A DNA stretch of 64,000 bases, from NCBI RefSeq assembly GCF_005843985.1, contig NZ_CP040463.1:1104001-1168000 (forward strand). Reading direction: 5' to 3'. The first letter of the stretch is position 1. The number at the start of each line of letters is the position of its first letter. This DNA is from Caminibacter mediatlanticus TB-2 (GTDB lineage Bacteria > Campylobacterota > Campylobacteria > Campylobacterales > Nautiliaceae). A program made the translations under genes and the position numbers. The notes beneath the pieces are model-generated. The model saw nothing but the letters and a program-made list of their open reading frames with translations. It was not told where the DNA came from and made no database searches. Shown here one piece after another: positions 35,317 through 42,817 of the stretch.

Positions 35317-35886
35317 ATGAAAGATTTAAAAAGTATTCAAAATTTAATAGAAATTTTAGAAGAATTACCAAGTATAGGAAAAAAAAGTGCCACAAGACTT
35401 GCCCTTAGTTTAGCAAAAGATAAATTTAAAGCTTTAAAACTTGCTAATGCAATAGAAGAAGTAGTAAGCAAAGTTAGTGAATGTAAGGAGTGTGGAAATT
35501 TTAGCGAACATGAAATATGTGAAATTTGCGATAATCCAAATAGAGATAAAACATTAGCAATAGTAGAAACACCAAAAGATATAATGATTATTGAAGAAAG
35601 TGGCGTTTATAATGGGTATTATTTTGTATTAAATCATCTTGATGATGAAAATTTACAAAAAATAAGAGAAATAATAAAAAATAAAAATATTAAAGAAATA
35701 ATTTTTGCATTTCCACCATCAATTGAAAGTGAAGCAAGGTGTTTATATTTAGAAGACAAACTAAAAGATTTAGAAGTTGAGTTTTCACAAATTGCCCAAG
35801 GTGTACCAACGGGAGTTCATTTTGAAAATGTAGACATTAATTCTCTTGCAAAGGCTATAAAACTTAGATTTAAAATCTCTTCTTAA
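35317..35886 (+). CDS. recR: Recombination mediator RecR
   Basis: DNA repair protein of the RecFOR pathway, 189 residues. Helix-hairpin-helix LPSIGKKSATRLALSL at 15-30, four-Cys zinc finger CKECGNFSEHEICEIC at 55-70, then a TOPRIM segment with AIVETPKDIMIIEESGVYNG near 82 and RIAQGVPTG-like IAQGVPTGVHFENVD near 165. The C-terminus overlaps the convergent LOG gene by 17 bases. Identification is firm. Confidence 0.94.
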   Translation: MKDLKSIQNLIEILEELPSIGKKSATRLALSLAKDKFKALKLANAIEEVVSKVSECKECGNFSEHEICEICDNPNRDKTLAIVETPKDIMIIEESGVYNGYYFVLNHLDDENLQKIREIIKNKNIKEIIFAFPPSIESEARCLYLEDKLKDLEVEFSQIAQGVPTGVHFENVDINSLAKAIKLRFKISS

Positions 35887-36361
35887 ACTCTTCTAAATTT
35901 TTATAAATTTCAATATCTTTTAATCTTTCTTTTGGAATAAAATTATAATTTTCTAAATTTTCATATCCAATAAGACAAATTCTTATATTATACCCAAGTC
36001 CATATTTTAAAGCCCAAACCATAAATAATTCATTTAATGTACCAATGCTTCCTTTTTGAATAATAAAAACTTCACTCCCCTCTATTAAAAGTTTTAATCT
36101 CTCATACAAATCATTTGCAACTATTTTATTTGTTAAATATGGATTTTTATCTCTAATATCTTCAAATTGTTTTAAAGTAATTCCAATAACTTCTCCTCCT
36201 TCCTCTCTAACTCCTCTACTAACAGCTTCCATTAATCCACCATATCCTCCACACTTAACAATATACCCTTTTTTAGCTAAAAACTTACCAAGTTCAATGC
36301 CCTCTTTATATAATCTTTCATCTTCAACTTTTGAAGCTCCAAATGTTGTAGCAAATTTCAT
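35870..36361 (-). CDS. Short LOG-like Rossmann protein (TIGR00725 type)
   Basis: A 163-residue relative of LOG and the molybdenum cofactor carrier-like group. GGYGGLMEAVSRGVREEGG near 39-57 is intact, but the second motif is KGSIGTLNELFMVW near 104, departing from PGGxGTxxE in the first three positions. The catalytic Glu position remains. Whether it hydrolyses nucleotides or only binds one is open. It overlaps the unknown gene upstream by one base. Confidence 0.75.
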   Translation of the reverse strand: MKFATTFGASKVEDERLYKEGIELGKFLAKKGYIVKCGGYGGLMEAVSRGVREEGGEVIGITLKQFEDIRDKNPYLTNKIVANDLYERLKLLIEGSEVFIIQKGSIGTLNELFMVWALKYGLGYNIRICLIGYENLENYNFIPKERLKDIEIYKNLEEFKKRF

Positions 36362-36810
36362 TAAACTTCCTTTAACTCATCTCTATGCGGTTTCCAACAC
36401 TCATTAAAAAACTTATTTTCACTTTTTAATACTTTTTCATCACATTTATTAATAATATTTTTAGCCCACTCTTCAATCTTTTTTCCTATTTCTTCTCCAA
36501 ATCTAATAAAAACAGCTCTTTTATAATCATCACTTGTATAAACTTTTCCTCCAACATATGGAAGTCCATCTAATGATTGTAGTTTAAAAATTTCAAATGT
36601 TTTATCATCTAATAATTTTTCACCTTTATAAGTTTTAAAAACCTCTTCTTTTTCTTTTTCAACTCTTTTTTTATAAGATAAATTTTTAAAAATTGCATAT
36701 TTTGTAGCTTCTGCAATTCCTATTGCTTCTGCTATATCATTATCAAACCCAAGTTTCATTGCTCTAAATTTTTGAAGAGCTGCCATTTTAGGAAATCTAT
36801 TTATTTTCAT
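36361..36810 (-). CDS. Unknown 149-residue soluble protein
   Basis: I do not recognise this protein. It is mixed helical, opens MKINRFPKMAALQKFRAMKL with several AEAIGIAEATKYAIF residues near 27, and has no signal or membrane helix. Two C-terminal Cys (KCDEK near 121, ECWKPHRDE near 134) could matter. It overlaps YchJ upstream by 14 bases and a LOG protein downstream by one, so it is part of a small coupled cluster. Confidence 0.7.
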   Translation of the reverse strand: MKINRFPKMAALQKFRAMKLGFDNDIAEAIGIAEATKYAIFKNLSYKKRVEKEKEEVFKTYKGEKLLDDKTFEIFKLQSLDGLPYVGGKVYTSDDYKRAVFIRFGEEIGKKIEEWAKNIINKCDEKVLKSENKFFNECWKPHRDELKEV

Positions 36811-37198
36811 TTTCGACCCCTTTTACATAATACCACTTATCTTCTTTAATAAAATAACTTCTCTCTTGCATTATAAAATCATCAATATAAGCTCTAAATT
36901 CAACAAATGCTTCATTTTCATTTTCTACAAAATCTATAATTTCTAATTTTTTAAAATCACTTTTTGAAAAATCTCTTATACTTTCTATCCATTTTTGCAT
37001 ATTTTTTTCATAATAGGGAGAAATTTTATGAGTAGTTTTTATAATATATTTATAATCACCCACTGCATAAGCAGAATATCTACTTTTCATTAAACATAAA
37101 GCATTTTTAGGATTAGCTCCTTTATGATATTTTAAACAACAATTTTTATATTTTAAGCCACTTCCGCAAGGACATTTTGAATTTTTAGAAATTTTCAT
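36797..37198 (-). CDS. ychJ: YchJ-type SEC-C motif protein (UPF0225)
   Basis: A 133-residue protein with the SEC-C zinc motif at its start, CPCGSGLKYKNCCLKYHKG, and the YchJ domain block LMKSRYSAYAVGDYKYIIKTTH near 37. The C-terminus VEFRAYIDD and WYYVKGV fits an NTF2-like fold. Function is not established. The start at 37198 overlaps the stop of the hydroxylase-like frame (ATGTAATATGA region), showing the pair is translationally coupled. Confidence 0.85.
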   Translation of the reverse strand: MKISKNSKCPCGSGLKYKNCCLKYHKGANPKNALCLMKSRYSAYAVGDYKYIIKTTHKISPYYEKNMQKWIESIRDFSKSDFKKLEIIDFVENENEAFVEFRAYIDDFIMQERSYFIKEDKWYYVKGVENENK

Positions 37199-37853
37199 AT
37201 TACATCCCACCATTTAACAATAGCAAATCTTTTTCCTTTTTTTACCTCAAAAACTTTATGAGCAAAAAGTCCATGTGATGGAAATACTATCATCATTCCT
37301 ATTTTCGGTTTTAAAATAACTCTTTTATTATTATAATACCTCAAATGACAAAATTCAATCTCTCCTCCTAAAAAATCTTCATTTAAAAAAAGAAGAGTTG
37401 TTAATTTTCTTTCACTTCTTACAACTTTATACCCAACAATATGATTATTTTTCATTATAACACTCGCATTATCAGCATGACAATTATAATGTCCTCCTTC
37501 TTTATATTCTAATATTTGAATATCTGTACCCTTTAATAAAGAAACTCCAAAAAATTTTTCAATATCATTTTTATATTTATTTATTCTTTTATGAAATAAT
37601 TCTCTTAGCTTATCTGTTGGATTATGCAAAATAGTTTTTCTAATACTTTCATTCAAGTTATTATTTGAAATTATTTTTGCTTTATATTTTTTTTATCTAA
37701 ACTATTAATTATTTCATGACATTCATTTTTACTTAAAAAGTTATTAATTATTAAAAATGGATACTCATTATAAAAAGAAGCCAAGGGAAATTTGTCAAAA
37801 GGCAAATTAAAAACTTCTTCCTTTGCATATATTTTTTGACTAATAAAGACCAT
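37195..37853 (-). pseudogene. 2-oxoglutarate/Fe(II) prolyl-hydroxylase-like gene with a frameshift
   Basis: Two frames make one protein. The first, from 37853, holds the N-terminal FPLIIINNFLS-type block (YPFLIINNFLSKNECHEII) and ends at IKQK. The second continues KAKIISNNNLNESIRKTILH and carries the iron site GHYNCHADN, then PSHGLFAHKVF with the distal His and KGKRFAIVKWW. The break is in a run of eight T (A on the coding strand) at 37687-37694; nine would give one frame with SLDKKKYKAKII. Either a real mutation, a phase-variable tract or a read error. Members hydroxylate proline or other residues with 2-oxoglutarate and O2. Confidence 0.82.
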
Positions 37854-37862
37854 AGGGCCTCC

Positions 37863-39524
37863 TTAGTCAAATTCATAATATGCGTTTTCTCCTTTTGATT
37901 TCAAAACTTTGTTAATTGTAATTCCACCTTTTGTATAAATTATATTTAATGGCAATTTTTCATCATATTTTATTAAATTTTTATCAAAATTTTTTTCAAC
38001 AAAACTTAACATAATATTATTACTATCTGGATTTATATATAAAAATTCATCTCTTTCAAATTGAGAATTAAGAGCTTTTAAATATTTTGCTGTAACTATT
38101 TCAAATGGTTTTTGTTGATAATTAAAATCTTTACTTAAAAAATGAAATTTTTTATCATTTGTTAAAAATCCATCACTATAAGGAGGTTTATTAAAAATTT
38201 TTTTTCTATACAATGTTTCATTTACTTTTTCTAATTCACTTTTATTAAGTATTTCATTTATATACCACTCTTCCTCTTTTAACCCATCAAAACTAAAAGC
38301 ATCAAAAAGAAATTTTGTAAGTTCATATTCACTAATACACTCTTTATTATTCATTTTCCATTTTTCATTGTTCATTATTCTAATGTATTCATCAAAATAA
38401 CTACCTCTAATATCTTTTTTTTCATAAAAATCTTTTGTAGGAATAAAAAGTTTAGCAATTTTTGCACTCTCATCATAATATTTACCAAAAACTATTGTTG
38501 TTTTTTCCTTTAATTTCTCCCATTCATTTCTATTTACAAAACTAACAAGAGGATTAGCACCTTGAATAAAAATAACATCAAAATCATCTAAATTAATATC
38601 AAAAAGAGCAATTTCATTTTTATGAGAAATATCTATTGGATTATAAATCCCATAATTACTACTTCCAAGAAATGCAACACCACTATCTTTTTTGCCAAAA
38701 TAATCCAACATAAAAAAAAGTGAATCTATTGCTGCTGTTGTTTTATAACACTCTTTACATTTTGCAACTCCAAGACCAGTTAATACAACAGCACCATCTT
38801 TTATAAATTCCAATAAATTTTCTACTTCTTCAAAACTAACCCCAATTTTTTTTAATAATTCTTCTTTTGAATATGAAAAAACTATTTCTTTAAACTTATT
38901 AAACCCTACTCCATCTTTTCTTTTAATTAAATTTCTTTCAATTACCATTTGAGATAGTAAAATCGCTAAATAAAAATCACTATTTGGTTTTACTTGTAAA
39001 AAATTATCTGAGTTTTTAGCAGTTTTACTCTCAATTGCATCAATAGTAAAAATCTTTTTATTTTTTATTAAAGGCAAAAGATGAATATTTGTAACATACG
39101 GATTTCTACCCCAAATTAGAACTTTTTTTGTATTTTTAATTATCCAAGTTGGAAGAATTAAACTTTTACCTCTTGTATAATTAATCCCCCTCTCTCCAAT
39201 TCCATCGCATGTAGACCCTACTCCAAATGTAGCACCATACTTTTCAAAAAAAAGCTTTGTAATATTTTGCATTATGCCCATATGACCTGAGCCTTTTATA
39301 AACAAAACTTTTTTTGGCTCAGTTTTTTTTAATATATCAACTAATCTATTTAAAGCATAACTTAACATAATATTTTTTCCATTAAATTTAGGAAGGGATT
39401 CTTTTTTATATTTAAAGTAGTTGTTTAACTTATAACAAAGATATGGAGTAATTCCATACCCTTTTATTTTATTATCTTCTATTCTAACTTGACAGGCATC
39501 GTAGCAATCAAGAGGACAAAACAT
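37863..39524 (-). CDS. Molybdopterin oxidoreductase-family protein, compact
   Basis: A 553-residue member of the formate dehydrogenase/DMSO reductase family. MFCPLDCYDACQVRIEDNKI at the start has three Cys (C-x3-C-x3-C) for an iron-sulfur cluster, then YTRGKSLILPTWII near 120 and WGRNPYVTNIHLLP near 137; IFIQGANPLVSF near 316 binds the cofactor. The C-terminal domain is short (typical length 650-800). Residues about 382-393 (MNNEKWKMNN) are encoded by heptanucleotide repeat copy 3. No electron-transfer subunits adjoin it; substrate unknown. It overlaps ychF by one base. Confidence 0.78.
   Translation of the reverse strand: MFCPLDCYDACQVRIEDNKIKGYGITPYLCYKLNNYFKYKKESLPKFNGKNIMLSYALNRLVDILKKTEPKKVLFIKGSGHMGIMQNITKLFFEKYGATFGVGSTCDGIGERGINYTRGKSLILPTWIIKNTKKVLIWGRNPYVTNIHLLPLIKNKKIFTIDAIESKTAKNSDNFLQVKPNSDFYLAILLSQMVIERNLIKRKDGVGFNKFKEIVFSYSKEELLKKIGVSFEEVENLLEFIKDGAVVLTGLGVAKCKECYKTTAAIDSLFFMLDYFGKKDSGVAFLGSSNYGIYNPIDISHKNEIALFDINLDDFDVIFIQGANPLVSFVNRNEWEKLKEKTTIVFGKYYDESAKIAKLFIPTKDFYEKKDIRGSYFDEYIRIMNNEKWKMNNKECISEYELTKFLFDAFSFDGLKEEEWYINEILNKSELEKVNETLYRKKIFNKPPYSDGFLTNDKKFHFLSKDFNYQQKPFEIVTAKYLKALNSQFERDEFLYINPDSNNIMLSFVEKNFDKNLIKYDEKLPLNIIYTKGGITINKVLKSKGENAYYEFD
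38346..38380. repeat. Degenerate heptanucleotide repeat, copy 3 (coding)
   Basis: Five consecutive 7-base units in strict phase: ATTATTC, ATTTTCC, ATTTTTC, ATTGTTC and ATTATTC. The units belong to the same series as copies 1, 2 and 4. It lies inside the molybdopterin oxidoreductase gene and reads as MNNEKWKMNN there. Confidence 0.7.
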
Positions 39525-40618
39525 TACACATTAAACCTAAAATGCATAATATCTCCATCCTGGACAACATAATCTTTACCTTCAAGCCTCATTTTTCCAG
39601 CCTCTTTTGCACCCTGTTCGCCACCATATTTAATAAAATCTTCATAACTAATAACCTCCGCTCTAATAAATCCTTTTTCAAAATCTGTATGAATTACTCC
39701 TGCTGCTTGCGGTGCTTTTGTCCCTTTAACTATTGTCCAGCTTCTAACTTCTACTTTTCCTGCAGTAAAATAACTTATTAAATTTAATTTTTCATATGCT
39801 TTTTTAATGATTTGCTCTAACCCACTCTCTTTTGCTCCAAGACTCTCTAAAAATTCATGTCTTTCTTCATCACTCATATCAACCATCTCTTCTTCAATTT
39901 TTGCACAAAGTTTTATTACTTCTCTATTATGTTTAGCTGCATATTCTTTTAGAGCTTTTACATATTCATTATCCTCAGCTAATCCATCCTCATCCACATT
40001 TGCTCCATAAAAAATCTCTTTATTTGTTAAAAAGTTAAGTTCACGCTCTAAAATTTTAAATCCATCTTCATCTTTTTTAGGATAAGTACTAACAGGATTT
40101 CCATCAGCTAACCACTCCATTAAATCCTCAGCAATTTCAAGTTGAGCTTTTGCTTCTTTACTTCCTTTTGCTTGTTTAGTTAGTCTATTTATTCTCTTTT
40201 CAAGCGTTTGAATATCTGCATAAAGTAATTCTTGTTCAATTATTTCAACATCTCTAATTGGGTCAACACTATTTTCAACATGAATAACATTTGGGTCATC
40301 AAAACATCTTACCATATGTAAAATAATGTCTGTCTCACGTATATTTGCTAAAAACTGATTTCCAAGTCCTTCTCCTTTGCTTGCACCTTTAACAAGCCCA
40401 GCAATATCTACAAATTCTATTGTTGAATATTGAATTCTCTCAGGTTTTACTATTTTTGCAAGAGCTTCTATTCTCTCATCTGGTACTGGCACAACAGCTT
40501 TATTAGGCTCAATTGTACAAAATGGAAAATTAGCAGCTTCTGCGTTTTGAGTTTTAGTTAGTGCATTAAATGTAGTAGATTTTCCAACATTTGGAAGTCC
40601 AACAATTCCAACTTTCAT
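39524..40618 (-). CDS. ychF: Ribosome-binding ATPase YchF
   Basis: A 364-residue Obg-like P-loop ATPase that binds ribosomes and acts in stress responses. G1 GLPNVGKSTTFNAL at 6-19, DIAGLVKGASKGEGLGNQFL near 71-90, and the C-terminal TGS-like domain ending GKDYVVQDGDIMHFRFNV. Length is exact for the family. Its ribosome site lies in an inverted repeat reaching back to the stop of the upstream gene, with its own TATAAT in the loop. Confidence 0.96.
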   Translation of the reverse strand: MKVGIVGLPNVGKSTTFNALTKTQNAEAANFPFCTIEPNKAVVPVPDERIEALAKIVKPERIQYSTIEFVDIAGLVKGASKGEGLGNQFLANIRETDIILHMVRCFDDPNVIHVENSVDPIRDVEIIEQELLYADIQTLEKRINRLTKQAKGSKEAKAQLEIAEDLMEWLADGNPVSTYPKKDEDGFKILERELNFLTNKEIFYGANVDEDGLAEDNEYVKALKEYAAKHNREVIKLCAKIEEEMVDMSDEERHEFLESLGAKESGLEQIIKKAYEKLNLISYFTAGKVEVRSWTIVKGTKAPQAAGVIHTDFEKGFIRAEVISYEDFIKYGGEQGAKEAGKMRLEGKDYVVQDGDIMHFRFNV

Positions 40619-40661
40619 TAAATTCCTTTTTAGTTGGAATTATATCAAAAAGAGGAATTTA
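40619..40661 (-). promoter_or_regulatory. Inverted repeat over ychF ribosome site with internal TATAAT
   Basis: TAAATTCC at 40619-40626 plus TTTTT pairs with AAAAA and GGAATTTA at 40647-40661 (two-base bulge). In a transcript reading through from the TraF-like gene, the stem would bury the ychF ribosome site AAAAAGG. The loop holds a minus-strand TATAAT at 40639-40644, so transcripts starting there would lack the upstream arm. Mechanism is inference. Confidence 0.4.
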
Positions 40662-41942
40662 TCCTCCCCACCTTGAAAGAAGAGCTAAATTTACTTTAAA
40701 GTATCTTGGAATAGAATTTCCATTATATGTTCCTGATTTAGTAGCCATTTCTCCAGCTATATCTAGCTGAAACCATTTAAGACCGAGACCTAATCCAGCA
40801 GTTAAAATCAATCCTTCATCATCTTCTGCCATATTATACATTGCACCCCCTCTTAAACTAAACCAACTTTGATGCAAGTCTATACCTCCACCAATATATT
40901 GAGATTTATAACCTGGAATTAAAGTAGAGTTTTGTGTTAAATCTATATCCATAGCTAATGTTAAAAAATCATTATAATCAATAGCTACACCACTTCTAAT
41001 CATAGGCTTTATTGTATATTCACTCCCATCATAAAATTTTAATTTTGGAGAATTTAAATATTTTCCAACAATTCCTGCTTTGAAATCATCTTTACTAATT
41101 AAAAATCCTAAATCTACTCCATAAGTCGATGAAGTTTTAGAATTGTCTGTTAAAGAATTTCTTAAAGTATCTTCATCTGAATCAATAGCAATTTTATTCA
41201 TATAAGTATAACCTTGAATATATTTCAAATTAATACCTATACTAATATCTATATTATTTGCATTTATAGTATTTGCATAACTAATTGGAACTTCTGCAAT
41301 TCCAATTCCTTTTATATTCAAATAAGTTAAATTATTATCTAATGCATATTCTAATGAATATTTTTCATATGTTTCTTTATCAGTTGCTCCATATGTATCT
41401 GTTTTTGGATAATAATAATAGTATCCTCCATTTTCCTCATCTTTAAATATTAAATATAAATGTTTTCTATCAATATGAGCATTAGCGCTTAAATCACCAA
41501 TCCCATATACACCTAATGCAAAATGTGAAACTTGAATACTAAATTCAGCTGTTGGCAAAACTTCAAAACCATTTCCTTGTGATAATTTATATAATTGTTT
41601 TAAAGCGTCTTGAATATGTTCAATATCAGTTTTATCATTAGTACCACTAAAAGGTGCATGATTTTTAATATTATCAATTGTTTCAGTTAATTTATCTTCA
41701 TTTGCAAGTTTATCAATTGGATTTATTAAATTTATTTCTCTTATTCCTATACCGGTACTTAAACTAATCTCTGTTGTATATCTATTTTTTGCAAGTAATG
41801 CTGGATTATAATAAGCAGCAGCACTTCCACTTGCACTAGCTACTCCTGCTCCTCCTATTCCTATTGACCTAAAACCAAGAGGTTGAAATTCAAAAGAAAA
41901 AGCTATAGCACTTATACAACATATTCCTATTAATTTTTTCAT
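40659..41942 (-). CDS. TraF-like / outer-membrane barrel protein
   Basis: A 427-residue exported protein: signal sequence about 1-16, then FQPLGFRSIGIGGAGVASASGSAAAYYNPALLAKNRY near 19-55, the opening shared by the TraF_2 family and FadL-like barrels. Beta-strand-rich to the end, which closes with the aromatic strand YFKVNLALLSRW. It is probably an outer-membrane barrel. The conjugation name does not imply a conjugative element, and none is seen. Last of three envelope genes; nine bases from the next barrel gene. Confidence 0.7.
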   Translation of the reverse strand: MKKLIGICCISAIAFSFEFQPLGFRSIGIGGAGVASASGSAAAYYNPALLAKNRYTTEISLSTGIGIREINLINPIDKLANEDKLTETIDNIKNHAPFSGTNDKTDIEHIQDALKQLYKLSQGNGFEVLPTAEFSIQVSHFALGVYGIGDLSANAHIDRKHLYLIFKDEENGGYYYYYPKTDTYGATDKETYEKYSLEYALDNNLTYLNIKGIGIAEVPISYANTINANNIDISIGINLKYIQGYTYMNKIAIDSDEDTLRNSLTDNSKTSSTYGVDLGFLISKDDFKAGIVGKYLNSPKLKFYDGSEYTIKPMIRSGVAIDYNDFLTLAMDIDLTQNSTLIPGYKSQYIGGGIDLHQSWFSLRGGAMYNMAEDDEGLILTAGLGLGLKWFQLDIAGEMATKSGTYNGNSIPRYFKVNLALLSRWGG

Positions 41943-41951
41943 CCTTTCTCC

Positions 41952-42806
41952 TTATTTAAAATTCCAAGTAATTTGCAATCCTCCTCTTGCTACTCTTGTA
42001 ATATTTGTTGGCCAAATAACTAATTGATCTTTATATGTTTTAGTATCACCGTCTCTATACATATATGAATATCCAGCATATAAACCTAATTCTAATCCTT
42101 TATAAAACGAATAACCAATATAAAAAGATGTATCAACATTGTATCCTTTTGCTTTAGTAAATGTGAGGTCTGGTGCTTTTGTATTTTTTACATTTTGATA
42201 AACAGGATAACCACCTACAATAGAGTATTTAAGCCTAAAACCTTTACCTGCTGTGTTACTTTCAAACCAATAACCTAAATCAATCATTGCTGAAGCAGAA
42301 GTTTCTTCAACTAATTCTGTTGTTTGAACATCCGGATTATTATATCTTTTAAAATTATTTAAAATATAATTAAAACCAAATGCTATTCTATGTTGATTAG
42401 TTAGTTTATAATGAAGTAAAAATCTCATCGAGTTACTCATAATAGTTGCATAATTAGTTATAATAGTATTACCTTCACCTCTATCAATCCATTTTTCAGT
42501 AGTTTGATTAGGTTTTAAGGTAGAAATAAAATCCATAGATAAATCCCATTTAGGAGAAAATCTTACTATTCCACCGCTCATATATACGGGTGAAGTAACA
42601 TTAATTTTAGATTTTACAGCAACAGATTGTCCAGGTAAATACGTTTTATCTCCAACAATATATGCATTTTTAAAAGTATAAATAAATTTCTCACTATACT
42701 GAAAATTTTCAGCTCCAATTATAAAATAACTATAACCATTAAAGCTATTAATATTTGATGCTAATAATATTCCTGTGGCGATCAAACTTAAAGTTATTTT
42801 TTTCAT
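41952..42806 (-). CDS. Putative outer-membrane beta-barrel protein
   Basis: A 284-residue exported protein with a signal sequence (about 1-17), many alternating hydrophobic strands rich in Tyr, and a final VARGGLQITWNFK whose terminal strand ends in aromatic plus K rather than F. Segments such as LLHYKLTNQHRIAFGFNYIL near 129 and LELGLYAGYSYMYR near 238 look like transmembrane hairpins. I do not recognise the family. It lies between the lipoprotein and the TraF-like gene with gaps of about ten bases; the three look co-transcribed. Confidence 0.65.
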   Translation of the reverse strand: MKKITLSLIATGILLASNINSFNGYSYFIIGAENFQYSEKFIYTFKNAYIVGDKTYLPGQSVAVKSKINVTSPVYMSGGIVRFSPKWDLSMDFISTLKPNQTTEKWIDRGEGNTIITNYATIMSNSMRFLLHYKLTNQHRIAFGFNYILNNFKRYNNPDVQTTELVEETSASAMIDLGYWFESNTAGKGFRLKYSIVGGYPVYQNVKNTKAPDLTFTKAKGYNVDTSFYIGYSFYKGLELGLYAGYSYMYRDGDTKTYKDQLVIWPTNITRVARGGLQITWNFK

Positions 42807-42817
42807 CCTATCTCCTT

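Noticed and set aside
37671-37853. Stand-alone 60-residue gene
   Set aside because: It is the N-terminal part of the prolyl-hydroxylase-like gene, cut off by the homopolymer frameshift.
40659-41942. Sign of a conjugative element from the TraF-like gene
   Set aside because: No other transfer, relaxase or integrase gene is present and the TraF_2 family is widespread in chromosomes.
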